Origin: Flagellimonas eckloniae
Lineage (GTDB): Bacteria > Bacteroidota > Bacteroidia > Flavobacteriales > Flavobacteriaceae
DNA: 64,000 bases
Reading direction: 5' to 3'
NCBI RefSeq assembly: GCF_001413955.1
Contig: NZ_LCTZ01000002.1
Location: 4,009,501 to 4,073,500, forward strand
The notes under the pieces: model-generated
The model's input: the letters and a program-made list of their open reading frames with translations, nothing else
Databases searched by the model: none
What the model was told of the DNA's origin: nothing
Program-made: the position numbers and the translations under genes
Part shown: one piece after another, positions 42,691 to 51,328 of the stretch
How the letters are laid out: every line of letters begins with the position of its first letter
Position numbering within the stretch: position 1 is the first letter of the stretch

Positions 42691-43350
42691 ATGGAAAAGA
42701 TTTTCAATATGAAATATGTATTTGGTGTGATGTTGTTTTTGATAGTTGGCTGTAAATCTGATAAAAAATACCACACTTCTACTGTTGATAAGGTTCAAAT
42801 TGAATCGAAGGCAATACAAGAAATATTATTGTTTCAGCGAGAACTGAATGAAACTTTTAAAAACCCTGATACATCACCGTTACCAGATAAATATCGAAAA
42901 AATTTTGAAGGGCTTGACTTTTTTGAACCGGATAGCACTTATATGGTAAGAGCAAGATTTGAACGAACGCCTGATGCGGTTCCTTTTTTGATGGGCACCA
43001 CCACCGAAGAAAAGAGGAGGGAAGTAGTATATGGTATTGCCTATTTTGAATTGAATGGGGCGAAACATAAACTTGAAATTTACCAAAGCCTCGATTTGAT
43101 GGACCAAGAGGAATATAAAGACTATTTATTTCTTCCTTTTTTAGATGAAACAAATGGAACTGAAACTTATGGGGGAGGACGTTATATCGATTTAACAATT
43201 CATGATAAGGATACCATTATCATTGACTTTAACAAGGCCTATAATCCCTATTGTGTGTATAATAAAAAGTACTCCTGCCCTCTAGTGCCAAGGCAAAATT
43301 ATTTGAGAACTAATATGAGAGCAGGAGTGAAAGACTTCAAAAAGGACTAA
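42691..43350 (+). CDS. DUF1684 lipoprotein
   Basis: A 219-residue protein with a lipoprotein signal (MKYVFGVMLFLIVGC; the ATG at 42709 may be the true start). The mature part carries the DUF1684 signatures: FQRELNETFKNPDTSPLP, GLDFFEPDSTYMVRARFERTP, YGIAYFELNGAKHKLEIYQS, LFLPFLDETNGTETYGGGRYIDL and IIDFNKAYNPYCVYNKKYSCPLVPRQNYL. The last phrase, with two cysteines, is diagnostic. Function is unknown; the fold resembles a small beta barrel. A terminator follows within 15 bp. Confidence 0.9.
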   Translation: MEKIFNMKYVFGVMLFLIVGCKSDKKYHTSTVDKVQIESKAIQEILLFQRELNETFKNPDTSPLPDKYRKNFEGLDFFEPDSTYMVRARFERTPDAVPFLMGTTTEEKRREVVYGIAYFELNGAKHKLEIYQSLDLMDQEEYKDYLFLPFLDETNGTETYGGGRYIDLTIHDKDTIIIDFNKAYNPYCVYNKKYSCPLVPRQNYLRTNMRAGVKDFKKD

Positions 43351-43383
43351 AAAAGCCTTAATCCCTAAGGAGTAAGGCTTTCT
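43351..43383 (+). terminator. Terminator after the DUF1684 gene
   Basis: AAAGCCTTA / TAAGGCTTT arms (43352-43360 and 43373-43381) separated by a short loop and followed by T's; also usable by the convergent porin gene. Confidence 0.7.
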
Positions 43384-43410
43384 ATTAGCATTAAAATGTA
43401 TTTTTTGGGT

Positions 43411-44451
43411 CTAGAAAGAGAAAATGGCGGCAATCAAGAAGGAAGATTGGCTATTTGTAAAACCTCCGTCACCATCATTGTAGGGTTCAAAATCATTGCC
43501 CCAGCTATCCAAACGAACTTCTGGTTTGATGATTAGGTTGTCTTTTGTGAAGCTACCAGTAAGTGTCAACCCAAGAACGTTTGAATCATCAGTAGCCGCA
43601 TCATCAGTAAACGTCACATACTCCCCACGTAACCCTATAGCAAAACTATCAGAGGTGGACAACTGTGGGTAAATGGCTGCACCGTAAAAACCGGTACCGG
43701 CTTCTGAGTTATCGTTATAAGCTGCATTGATTCCAAAGAAAAAGTCCTCAGAAAGGTCGAACCCACCAGTGTAGTCTACTTCGAATCCTAGACCACCATT
43801 TTTACCACTGTCATAGTAAAGGTTTAGGTATTGCCCATAAAAACCAAGTTGACCTCCCAAAGAATATTCACCTGTACCACTAATGTCATTGGTATCCCAT
43901 GGATTCATCACACCAAGCATTAAGCTTACATCATCAGACAAGGTAAAATCTGCTTTTACACCCAAATGTGAAAAAGGTCCATTGGAAAATAAGTAAGAGA
44001 CACTGTAGTTAAAGTTTGCTTGGGGAGCTATTACCTCATAACCCAAGAATGTATTAAAGCGACCCATTGTTAAAGTAGTACCTTCAGATACATTCCAGTA
44101 TACATATGCTTGGTTAATGATACCGTTCAATACATCATTTTCAAAAGTGGCTTCAGTACCTCTAGGTCCAAAAACTAAATCAACAACAACTCCTGTATCT
44201 CCCATATCGTAGCTACCAACTAAATTGGCCATACCCAATGCAAAACCAGTTTGGTTGGCAAATGAAGTAAAAGTTGAAGTGGTAGCTTCCCCTCCATCTT
44301 TAGTGGTCGTTCTGAAGTAAGCATCCACAGAACCGCTGATTTCCAACTTTGGAGATTCCTCTTCATCCTGTGCAAAAACAGCTGTTGATAGTAAAGCCAT
44401 TGCGGCAAAAGCTAAATTTTTTATGTATTTTGTATTTATAATCGTTTTCAT
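43411..44451 (-). CDS. Outer-membrane porin-like beta-barrel protein
   Basis: A 346-residue barrel protein with a signal peptide (ending AVFAQ, about residue 28) and alternating beta strands that finish in IAAIFSF, with the terminal aromatic needed for barrel insertion. The sequence (PKLEISGSVDAYFRTTTKD, GFALGMANLVGSYDMGDTGVVVDLVFGPRG, YWNVSEGTTLTMGRFNTFLGYEVI) matches the Bacteroidota porin/BBP2-like family that is commonly encoded beside ammonium transporters. It follows amt by 120 bp on the same strand. A role in ammonium uptake across the outer membrane is inferred from position. Confidence 0.8.
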   Translation of the reverse strand: MKTIINTKYIKNLAFAAMALLSTAVFAQDEEESPKLEISGSVDAYFRTTTKDGGEATTSTFTSFANQTGFALGMANLVGSYDMGDTGVVVDLVFGPRGTEATFENDVLNGIINQAYVYWNVSEGTTLTMGRFNTFLGYEVIAPQANFNYSVSYLFSNGPFSHLGVKADFTLSDDVSLMLGVMNPWDTNDISGTGEYSLGGQLGFYGQYLNLYYDSGKNGGLGFEVDYTGGFDLSEDFFFGINAAYNDNSEAGTGFYGAAIYPQLSTSDSFAIGLRGEYVTFTDDAATDDSNVLGLTLTGSFTKDNLIIKPEVRLDSWGNDFEPYNDGDGGFTNSQSSFLIAAIFSF

Positions 44452-44571
44452 ATCTTAATTATTTACGTGCTCTTACTTAAGAGCTTTAATTTGTTTTTTA
44501 ATTGAGTTTTGTAATTTGAAAAGGTTATATAACGGAGCGTTCTGCCAAACGCTCCGTTTCCTTTTTATTTA

Positions 44572-45828
44572 TTAGTGTTGATTCATTCTAAAGTCTGCAT
44601 AGGCATCCATTCCATGTTCGTGGATGTCCAGACCTTCCAATTCTTCTTTTTCGGAGACTCGTAGTCCAGATACTTTCTTGATGGTAAAGAGTATGATAAA
44701 TGCTGTTATGGAACAAAACGTAGCTGCTGCTCCAACACCTGCCAACTGCACCAAGAACTGGTCAAAACTGGCCAAGCTTCCAAAAATACCTACGGCCAAA
44801 GTACCCCAAATACCGCAAATCAAGTGAACGGCTACTGCTCCAACAGGATCGTCCAACTTTAATTTGTCTATAAGAGCTACACCAGCTACGATAATGATAC
44901 CGGCCAATAATCCGATGATAACAGCCTCGTTTGGAGACATTTGATCAGCACCAGCTGTAATACCTACCAAACCACCTAAGATTCCGTTTAAGAACATAGT
45001 TAGGTCGTAGTTTTTATATGCCAATAAAGAAGTTAAGAAAGCGGAAACACCACCGGCTGCTGCAGCCAAGGAAGTTGTTACCAATACCAGAGAAGTTAGT
45101 TCTGGGTCTGCTGAAAGAACAGATCCTCCATTAAATCCAAACCATCCCAACCAAAGTATCAAAACACCTGCTGCGGCAAATGGTAGACTATGCCCTGGAA
45201 TAGCTTTTGGCTTTCCATCTTCGCCGAATTTACCAATTCTAGCCCCAAGAAGGAAAATCGCAATCAATGCACCCCATCCACCAACGGAATGAACCAAAGT
45301 GGAACCTGCAAAGTCATAAAACCCTTCAGCTGAACCATAAGAAAGTGATGAAAGGAATCCACCACCCCATTGCCATGAACCTACAATTGGATATACCAAT
45401 CCTACGTAAACTATGGTGAAAATCATAAATCCACCAAGTTTAATACGTTCTGCAACTGCTCCAGATACAATTGTAGCTGCCGTTGCGGCAAACATTCCTT
45501 GGAATAAGAAATCTGTCCACCAAGTATATCCTCCATCTGCATAATCAGGAGTCATACCACCTTCAGGTGCTGCAATTCCAAAACCTGCAAACTTGAGAAA
45601 GCCCATATCCCCATCTTCAAAACCTGGGTACATTAGGTTAAATCCGCCTACATAATAAAGTAGTAAGCCTACACATATAATAAATACATTCTTAAATAAA
45701 ATATTAACGGTATTCTTTTGTCTGGTGAGACCGATCTCCAAAAAAGAGAAACCTAAGTGCATGAAAAACACTAGTCCGGTACAAATCATCATCCAAACAT
45801 TATTCGCTGTAAATAATCCTGCGTCCAT
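44572..45828 (-). CDS. amt: Ammonium transporter
   Basis: Amt/Rh-type channel of 418 residues with about eleven membrane helices, conducting ammonium across the inner membrane. Characteristic text includes NNVWMMICTGLVFFMHLGFSFLEIGLTRQKN at the N-terminus, the first pore histidine in STLVHSVGGWGALI and the second in AVHLICGIWGTLAVGIFG. There is also DPVGAVAVHLICG, with ADGGYTWWTDFLFQGMFAATAATIVSGAVAER. It lies 30 bp downstream of the P-II gene, whose product would block the channel when nitrogen is abundant. Confidence 0.95.
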   Translation of the reverse strand: MDAGLFTANNVWMMICTGLVFFMHLGFSFLEIGLTRQKNTVNILFKNVFIICVGLLLYYVGGFNLMYPGFEDGDMGFLKFAGFGIAAPEGGMTPDYADGGYTWWTDFLFQGMFAATAATIVSGAVAERIKLGGFMIFTIVYVGLVYPIVGSWQWGGGFLSSLSYGSAEGFYDFAGSTLVHSVGGWGALIAIFLLGARIGKFGEDGKPKAIPGHSLPFAAAGVLILWLGWFGFNGGSVLSADPELTSLVLVTTSLAAAAGGVSAFLTSLLAYKNYDLTMFLNGILGGLVGITAGADQMSPNEAVIIGLLAGIIIVAGVALIDKLKLDDPVGAVAVHLICGIWGTLAVGIFGSLASFDQFLVQLAGVGAAATFCSITAFIILFTIKKVSGLRVSEKEELEGLDIHEHGMDAYADFRMNQH

Positions 45829-45858
45829 ATCTTTAAATATTGTTAGTTATTTTGGTTT

Positions 45859-46197
45859 TTAGTTAATTCCAGCGCTTCCGCTTTCTTTGGTTCTAATTCT
45901 ATAAGCTTCAATCACATCAGATACGAAGATTTTTCCATCTCCGACATTGCCTGTTGCTGCTGTATCAACCAAGGTATCAACAGTTTTTTCTAAGAAGTCA
46001 TCAGATACCACTATGACCAAATACCTTCTTTGTATATCTGAGGTACTGTAAGAGATACCACGATACACATGTCCTTGTTTTTCATTTCCAACTCCAGTTA
46101 CATCCCAGTAACTAAAGAAGTTGACCTCAATTTCATGAAGTGCTTTTTTCACCTCATCAAATTTGGATTTCCTAATAATTGCCTCGACTTTTTTCAT
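45859..46197 (-). CDS. glnK: P-II family nitrogen regulator
   Basis: A 112-residue P-II protein that senses 2-oxoglutarate and adenine nucleotides and controls Amt. The fold starts with KKVEAIIRKSKFDEVKKALHEIEV, the T-loop is near residues 37-55 with GHVYRGISYS (holding the tyrosine at the position of E. coli Tyr51), and the C-terminal part is DGKIFVSDVIEAYRIRTKE. The gene heads a glnK-amt-porin unit. The T-loop tyrosine is present, but whether this organism uridylylates it cannot be told from the window. Confidence 0.92.
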   Translation of the reverse strand: MKKVEAIIRKSKFDEVKKALHEIEVNFFSYWDVTGVGNEKQGHVYRGISYSTSDIQRRYLVIVVSDDFLEKTVDTLVDTAATGNVGDGKIFVSDVIEAYRIRTKESGSAGIN

Positions 46198-46291
46198 AAT
46201 TAAGTAGTTAATTGATATGCCAAATATATGTTAAATCATCAAAGACCATCTATAATTAGAGGTAGTGGTCCAAATTTTTATGTTTATATAA

Positions 46292-46320
46292 AAAATACCC
46301 CTATAATTTTAGGGGTATAT
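46292..46320 (-). terminator. Terminator downstream of crcB
   Basis: ATACCCCTA / TAGGGGTAT (46295-46303 and 46310-46318), a perfect 9-bp stem with T-rich flanks, between the crcB stop and the glnK start. Confidence 0.65.
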
Positions 46321-46465
46321 TATTTTGAATGCAGTTTTATTAATTATTTGATGATTTTTCCTTAACATAACAATCAAAAAATCGATGTTTTTAACAGAAA
46401 ACATGAATTTTTATAAAATATGTTCAGATATTAACAAAAAGAAGTAGTAAAAATGAATTTTATAA

Positions 46466-46846
46466 CTAATCCACTAGTTTTGAAAGCCATAAACCAAAAG
46501 CGATGGCTAAAACCCCAACAGCAATACTGGCAATTGTATACATAGAAAAGTTGAACAAGTCGCTATTTTTGAGCAAACTATGTTTTTCAAAAGCAAATGA
46601 GGAGTATGTTGTAAATCCTCCACAAAACCCAGTGGCAAGAAATAAAGTGGTGTTTGTTGAAAGAAAATTACTTCTTGAAGAGAGTCCCAAGATAACTCCA
46701 ATTAAAAGACATCCTATAATGTTTACCAAGAAAGTGCCTAAAAAGAAATTTTGAAGTGTAGTATTCAGGGGTTTGGAAATTGCGTAACGAAGTACGCTAC
46801 CGAACCCACCACCTAAAAAAACAAGAAAAACCTGTTTCATACCCAA
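46466..46846 (-). CDS. crcB: Fluoride efflux channel CrcB/Fluc
   Basis: A 126-residue, four-helix membrane protein of the Fluc family, exporting fluoride as an antiparallel dimer. The signatures GGGFGSVLRYAISKPL (residues 12-27), GTFLVNIIGCLLIG (38-51) and GFCGGFTTYSSFAFE (73-87), which holds the conserved TTYS/F pore stretch, are all present. It is 9 bp downstream of a small membrane-protein gene on the same strand. I see no fluoride riboswitch upstream. Confidence 0.93.
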   Translation of the reverse strand: MGMKQVFLVFLGGGFGSVLRYAISKPLNTTLQNFFLGTFLVNIIGCLLIGVILGLSSRSNFLSTNTTLFLATGFCGGFTTYSSFAFEKHSLLKNSDLFNFSMYTIASIAVGVLAIAFGLWLSKLVD

Positions 46847-46855
46847 AGGTACAAA

Positions 46856-47038
46856 CTATACCGCTTTCTTGTATTCGGTTTCGGAAGACTGTTGTTGGGG
46901 GAATAATTTTGTAATTGAAGTCTCCGAAATTTTTTGAATTGGTTGTTTAAACTTTTCACTAGCACCATTAACACTGAAAATCAACAAAATTGCGTTGATA
47001 GCTAGCAAAACGAATAAAAGGGTGAAAAATGTTACCAT
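46856..47038 (-). CDS. Small single-TM protein upstream of crcB
   Basis: A 60-residue protein beginning at the ATG at 47038 (an in-frame TTG at 47065 extends it by nine residues). Residues 1-22 (MVTFFTLLFVLLAINAILLIFS) are one membrane helix, followed by a polar tail FKQPIQKISETSITKLFP. It lies 9 bp before crcB and is probably cotranscribed. No family name; the shape is common in Flavobacteriaceae genomes. Confidence 0.6.
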   Translation of the reverse strand: MVTFFTLLFVLLAINAILLIFSVNGASEKFKQPIQKISETSITKLFPQQQSSETEYKKAV

Positions 47039-47151
47039 TGCATTTACTAAACTAATGTTAAACAAAAGTACGTCTTTTCCTATAGTATACGAGTTGCTCT
47101 CTGATTAAAGTTGTAAAACTGTTAATTTTTGTGGCGTAGCCAATATTCTTG

Positions 47152-47340
47152 TTAATTTTTAAGAAAGTGTTTAATAATAAATAATATTATTATGAATGTG
47201 GCAAAGGAAATTAAAACCCATTTAACCCCTTTATAATTTTTTTTATGTGTCTTTTTATCCCTTTTATATGTTGAAACTATAACTCCTATAAACACAACTA
47301 CAAAAAGAGCAGTAAAAATTAACTGTCCGGTGCTGAACAT
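47152..47340 (-). CDS. Small two-TM protein
   Basis: A 62-residue protein with two hydrophobic segments (residues 5-23 and 43-60) separated by a basic loop KRDKKTHKKNYKG. It is divergent from the MazG-like gene at 47381, with 40 bp between the starts. No family is recognised. The positive loop predicts cytoplasmic orientation of the loop with both ends outside. Confidence 0.6.
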   Translation of the reverse strand: MFSTGQLIFTALFVVVFIGVIVSTYKRDKKTHKKNYKGVKWVLISFATFIIILFIIKHFLKN

Positions 47341-47380
47341 ATTTTATATTTTTACGCAAAGCTAAATCAAATCATATTCA

Positions 47381-47767
47381 ATGGAAAGTAAAATAAAGGC
47401 AGTAGAGCTGTTTCATAATTCTTTTGGCTTGGGAGTGCTGCATAAACCCAAGGCTAATTTAGGTGAGTCCAAGAATGCATTAAGGTTTAATTTAATGGAT
47501 GAAGAAAATAAAGAATACCTAGAAGCTGCAACAAACAATGATTTGGTGGAAGTTGCAGATGCTTTGGGAGATATGCTCTATATTCTTTGCGGTACCATAT
47601 TGGAGCATGGCATGCAATATAAAATAGAAGAAGTGTTTGCTGAAATACAACGAAGCAACATGAGCAAGTTGGACGAAAATGGAAAACCTATTTATAGGGA
47701 AGATGGAAAAGTGCTAAAAGGCCCCAACTATTTTAAACCCGATATACAAGGAGTTTTGGATAAATAA
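47381..47767 (+). CDS. MazG-like nucleoside triphosphate pyrophosphohydrolase
   Basis: A 128-residue all-alpha NTP pyrophosphohydrolase-like protein. The text NLMDEENKEYLEAATNNDLVEVADALGDMLYILCGTILEHG contains the EExxE and ExxD acids that bind magnesium in the MazG/HisE superfamily. Family members hydrolyse NTPs or dNTPs to NMPs, often as house-cleaning enzymes. The C-terminal phrase NGKPIYREDGKVLKGPNYFKPD is typical of the phage/Bacteroidota single-domain type. It is closed by a strong terminator shared with ilvE. Confidence 0.85.
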   Translation: MESKIKAVELFHNSFGLGVLHKPKANLGESKNALRFNLMDEENKEYLEAATNNDLVEVADALGDMLYILCGTILEHGMQYKIEEVFAEIQRSNMSKLDENGKPIYREDGKVLKGPNYFKPDIQGVLDK

Positions 47768-47795
47768 AAAAGTGCCTAAAAGGCACTTTTTTTTA
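47766..47795. terminator. Bidirectional terminator between mazG-like gene and ilvE
   Basis: AAAAAGTGCCT / AGGCACTTTTT stem (47768-47777 region and 47781-47790) with a 3-base loop and eight T's, overlapping both stop codons' downstream region. Confidence 0.85.
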
Positions 47796-47796
47796 A

Positions 47797-48861
47797 CTAT
47801 ACTTTGTATCTCCAACCAAACGTATCCGCTACTCGGTTGTACTGAATATCCGTTATTCGCTTTTTAAGAAGGGAAGCGTAGCTATTCTGCAATTCAGGTA
47901 GATCATAATCTGTATCCTTATAGCCAAAAGCTGAAATAGGGGAGATTACTGCGGCTGTTCCGGCACCGAACATTTCTTTTAATTCACCTGTTTTGGCAGC
48001 CTCAACAACTTCATGCACGGAAATTTTTCGAACTTCAGTAGCTATACCTTCTTCGTTGGCAATATCCAAAATACTTTTTCGTGTTATGCCATCAAGGATT
48101 CTATCGCTGGTTGGGCCTGTGATCAAAGTATCATTTATTCGAACAAAAACGTTCATTGCCCCAGCTTCTTCTATATATTCATGCGAATTATCATCAGTCC
48201 AAATAACCTGATTGTATCCTTTTTCTATGGCTAATTGTGTTGGATAAAATTGTCCGGCATAATTTCCACCAGCTTTAGCATAACCAACCCCACCATTTGC
48301 TGCTCTTGAATAATTTTCTTCAATTAATACTTTTACTTTTCCGGAAAAATACGCACCGGAAGGAGCAGTACATATAATAAATTTATATTCATCTGCTGGT
48401 GAAGCGTGAAAACCTGTTCCGGAAGCAAACATAAATGGACGAATGTATAAAGAGCTGCCTGGGTTTTGTGGAATCCAATCCTTATCCAATTGTAAAAGCG
48501 TGGTAAGTCCTTCCATAAAATACTCTTCAGGAAGTTCAGGTATGGCCAACCTTTTTGCAGATTTGTTCAAACGCTTAAAGTTTTCCAAAGGTCTGAACAA
48601 CCATGCATCCCCTGCCTCATCCTTGTAGGCTTTCATTCCTTCAAAAATAGATTGTCCGTAATGAAATATTTTCGCTGAAGGATCCAGACTTAGGGGTTGA
48701 TACGGGACAACTTTAGGTGCTTCCCATTTCCCATTTCTATAATCACATACAAGCATATGGTCGCTGTAGACACTTCCAAATGAAAGATTGTCAAAATCAA
48801 CATCCTGTATTTTGGAAGTTTTCGCTTTTTCTACTACCAAAGTGTTTGTCATTGTTCCCAT
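47797..48861 (-). CDS. ilvE: Branched-chain amino acid aminotransferase
   Basis: PLP-dependent class IV aminotransferase of 354 residues that makes valine, leucine and isoleucine from their keto acids, or begins their breakdown. The length and text are of the longer BCAT type: FGSVYSDHMLVCDYRNGKWEAPKVVPYQPLSLDPSAKIFHYGQSIFEGMKAYK, LYIRPFMFASGTGFHASPADEYKF, GVGYAKAGGNYAGQFYPTQLA (the lysine of AKAGGNYAG is the Schiff-base residue) and GTAAVISPISAFGYKD. It could feed the icmF pathway by linking valine to isobutyryl-CoA, though they are not adjacent. Confidence 0.93.
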   Translation of the reverse strand: MGTMTNTLVVEKAKTSKIQDVDFDNLSFGSVYSDHMLVCDYRNGKWEAPKVVPYQPLSLDPSAKIFHYGQSIFEGMKAYKDEAGDAWLFRPLENFKRLNKSAKRLAIPELPEEYFMEGLTTLLQLDKDWIPQNPGSSLYIRPFMFASGTGFHASPADEYKFIICTAPSGAYFSGKVKVLIEENYSRAANGGVGYAKAGGNYAGQFYPTQLAIEKGYNQVIWTDDNSHEYIEEAGAMNVFVRINDTLITGPTSDRILDGITRKSILDIANEEGIATEVRKISVHEVVEAAKTGELKEMFGAGTAAVISPISAFGYKDTDYDLPELQNSYASLLKKRITDIQYNRVADTFGWRYKV

Positions 48862-48969
48862 GCTAAAAAGAATTTGAACAGATAAAATTAGCTAATTATC
48901 CTAAGTTTTTAATGTTTTATTAATTTTAAATCATGTAATTCGTAAGTACAATCTTTATTTTTTTTAATT

Positions 48970-49434
48970 ATGAAAACATTTAACATTTTAGCTGCCATAT
49001 TCTTACTCTTTCAAATACAGACATACGGACAGAATGGTAGTTATGAAACTTATGGAGAGCCGTTTGAGAAAGCAACACATGTTGCTCAATATGAAGAAGT
49101 CTTGAATACAATCAATATAAAAGATACCGTTGCTACCCAATTTTCCGGAACTATTGTAGAAGTATGTCAGGCCAAAGGTTGTTGGATGAAGGTAAATTTA
49201 GACCAAGGCGAGCAGGTTTTTGTAAAATTTAAGGACTATGGTTTCTTTGTTCCTACTAATGTGGCCAATAGTAAAGTAGTTCTTAATGGTATTGCGTTTT
49301 CAGAGAAAGTTTCCATTGAAGAACAAAAACATTATGCGGAAGATTCAGGAAAATCAAAGGAAGAAATCTCAAAAATTAAGGCTCCAAAACGTACCCTTCA
49401 ATTTGAAGCTTCGGGTGTTTTAATTGCCAAGTGA
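48970..49434 (+). CDS. DUF4920 exported protein
   Basis: A 154-residue protein with a signal peptide (residues 1-20, ending TYGQ). The mature part has the DUF4920 hallmarks YGEPFEKATHVAQYEEVLN, VATQFSGTIVEVCQAKGCWMKVNLDQGEQVFVKFKDYGFFVPTN and the KEEISKIKAPKRTLQFEASGVLIAK ending. The CQAKGC pair of cysteines suggests metal binding or a disulfide. The fold resembles an OB-like small barrel. The mnmD gene follows almost immediately. Confidence 0.88.
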   Translation: MKTFNILAAIFLLFQIQTYGQNGSYETYGEPFEKATHVAQYEEVLNTINIKDTVATQFSGTIVEVCQAKGCWMKVNLDQGEQVFVKFKDYGFFVPTNVANSKVVLNGIAFSEKVSIEEQKHYAEDSGKSKEEISKIKAPKRTLQFEASGVLIAK

Positions 49435-49435
49435 T

Positions 49436-50098
49436 TTGAAGCGAAGAATTATAACAACGGGGGACGGTTCCAAAACAATTCAGATTGAGGATTGGGATGA
49501 ACAATATCATTCCAAACACGGAGCTATACAAGAAGCATATCACGTTTTTATAGAACACGGACTCCGATTATTTACAAATACCAAAATCAATATTTTAGAA
49601 ATAGGGTTTGGAACGGGTCTAAATGCCCTAATTACCTTTTTGGAAAGCGAGAAACTTTATCTTAAGATAAATTATACTGGAGTGGAGGCGTACCCGGTTG
49701 CCGCTGAGGAAGTGAATCAATTAAATTATATTTCGCAGCTTGAAACAGAGGTTTACCAAAAATATTTTGATGAAATGCATGCATCACCTTGGGAGAAGGA
49801 GGTTCAAATCGCAAAAACTTTTCAGCTTCTAAAGCAGAACAAGGATTTTAGGTCGATAAATGACATAAATCTGTTCAACCTTATTTATTTTGATGCTTTT
49901 GGTGCACGGGTACAACCAGAATTATGGACAGAAGAGGTATTTTTAAAAATGTATGAAGCATTACAAGTAAAAGGAGTTTTGGTGACCTATTCTGCCAAAG
50001 GTAGCGTTCGCAGGGCTTTACAAGCTGTCGGCTTTATTGTGGAACGCCTACCAGGACCACCTGGAAAACGGGAAATGCTTAGAGCCATCAAAGCTTAG
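49436..50098 (+). CDS. mnmD: tRNA U34 methyltransferase (MnmD)
   Basis: SAM-dependent methyltransferase that finishes the mnm5(s2)U34 wobble modification of tRNA. The 220-residue protein lacks the FAD oxidase half present in enterobacterial MnmC, as usual in Bacteroidota. Text such as TTGDGSKTIQIEDWDEQYHSKHGAIQEAYHVF, ILEIGFGTGLNALIT (SAM site, near residues 47-61) and FNLIYFDAFGARVQPELWTEEVF identifies it. I use the TTG at 49436, just after the previous stop, because it yields the family's usual KRRIITTGDG start; a TTG at 49424 would add four residues. Confidence 0.9.
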   Translation: MKRRIITTGDGSKTIQIEDWDEQYHSKHGAIQEAYHVFIEHGLRLFTNTKINILEIGFGTGLNALITFLESEKLYLKINYTGVEAYPVAAEEVNQLNYISQLETEVYQKYFDEMHASPWEKEVQIAKTFQLLKQNKDFRSINDINLFNLIYFDAFGARVQPELWTEEVFLKMYEALQVKGVLVTYSAKGSVRRALQAVGFIVERLPGPPGKREMLRAIKA

Positions 50099-50234
50099 GT
50101 CTTTGCAAATTTCATGTTAATTGGTACTGGGATTTTATGATAAATTTGTTTAAAGTTTAAACATTTGTGTTAAACCTAAATTAATGCCTCAAAAACAGAG
50201 AGTTAAACCATTAAGTTTGTTTCAAAATAACAAT

Positions 50235-51197
50235 ATGAAGGTATTGATTACTGGAGCCACTGGTTTAGTTGGAAATGCTATTGTTGAGGTGTTACACGAT
50301 AAAGGTATTGCAGTTAATTACCTTACCACTCGAAAGACAAAAATAGTTTCTTCCGAAGATTTCCAAGGGTTTTATTGGAATCCTGCCAAGGGTGAAATAG
50401 ACTTAGCTTGTTTTGAGAATGTTTCGGCTATTATTAATCTGGCCGGAGCAAGCATTGCTAAACGTTGGACAGAAGAATACAAGAAAAAGGTACTTTCAAG
50501 TAGAATAGACAGTCTGGAAACTTTGCACGATGCTTTAAAAGAAATCGACTCCTCAAAAATCAAGACTTTTGTTTCAGCATCGGCCATTGGAATTTATCCA
50601 GATTCCCTTCTTACCTTTTATGATGAAAATGAAACTGCCGTTGATGATAGTTTTTTAGGTAAAGTGGTCAGTGATTGGGAGGCTAAAATAGATGCGTTAA
50701 ATACATTTAATTTTAATGTTTCTAAACTTAGGGTGGGAATTGTTATGTCTGCCCAGGGAGGAGCATTGCCCAAAATGGCCAAACCTATACAAAATTATGT
50801 GGGCGCAGCTTTTGGAAGCGGAAACCAATGGCAATCTTGGATTCACATTGAAGATTTGGCACAAATGTTCGTCTTTATAATTGAAAAAGGCCTTGATGGT
50901 ACATTTAATGGTGTGGCCCCAAACCCAGTAACCAACTCCAAGATGACAAAAGTGTTGGCTAGAGTCCTGAATAGACCACTAGTACTGCCCAATATTCCAA
51001 AATTTGTTATGCAGTTTGTTCTGGGCGAAATGTCCTATTTGCTCTTTGCAAGTCAGCGCGTAAGTTGTAAACGCATTGAGGAAAAAGGGTTTAACTTTCA
51101 GCACCCTAACATTGGTGCTGCCCTTGAACAGTTATATCTTTCTAATGATGAGCATAGCCATTCCAAGGCCACTTCCTTAAACAAGGAGTTTGTGTAA
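50235..51197 (+). CDS. TIGR01777 family epimerase-like protein
   Basis: A 320-residue extended SDR-type protein of the TIGR01777/YfcH family (putative nucleoside-diphosphate sugar epimerase). MKVLITGATGLVGNAI is the Rossmann start; INLAGASIAKRWTEEYKKKVLSSRIDS, SASAIGIYPD and KLRVGIVMSAQGGALPKM follow in family order. The ATG at 50235 puts the Rossmann motif at the N-terminus; the frame is open 17 codons upstream without support. Function is unknown. A clear terminator follows. Confidence 0.9.
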   Translation: MKVLITGATGLVGNAIVEVLHDKGIAVNYLTTRKTKIVSSEDFQGFYWNPAKGEIDLACFENVSAIINLAGASIAKRWTEEYKKKVLSSRIDSLETLHDALKEIDSSKIKTFVSASAIGIYPDSLLTFYDENETAVDDSFLGKVVSDWEAKIDALNTFNFNVSKLRVGIVMSAQGGALPKMAKPIQNYVGAAFGSGNQWQSWIHIEDLAQMFVFIIEKGLDGTFNGVAPNPVTNSKMTKVLARVLNRPLVLPNIPKFVMQFVLGEMSYLLFASQRVSCKRIEEKGFNFQHPNIGAALEQLYLSNDEHSHSKATSLNKEFV

Positions 51198-51222
51198 GCT
51201 TTTAAGTTACTTATGAAATTAG

Positions 51223-51246
51223 AATCCGCCCCAGGCGGATTTTTTT
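51223..51246 (+). terminator. Terminator after the TIGR01777 gene
   Basis: ATCCGCC / GGCGGAT stem with a CCA loop followed directly by seven T's. Confidence 0.88.
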
Positions 51247-51263
51247 ATGATTTGTGGTGACAT

Positions 51264-51296
51264 TTTGACATTTTTAGACAATTGGCAGTACTTTTG
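51264..51296 (+). promoter_or_regulatory. grpE-dnaJ promoter (TTTG-N21-TACTTTTG)
   Basis: A TTTG at 51264-51267 and TACTTTTG at 51289-51296 are separated by 21 bases, matching the Bacteroidota -33/-7 pair. The -7 element lies 32 bp before the grpE ATG. Confidence 0.6.
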
Positions 51297-51328
51297 CCAT
51301 TTTACAAAAGGAAATAAAATCAAGTTAT

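Noticed and set aside
46847..47151. Possible fluoride riboswitch upstream of crcB
   Set aside because: No recognisable pseudoknot-type aptamer was seen; the interval is mostly a small coding gene.
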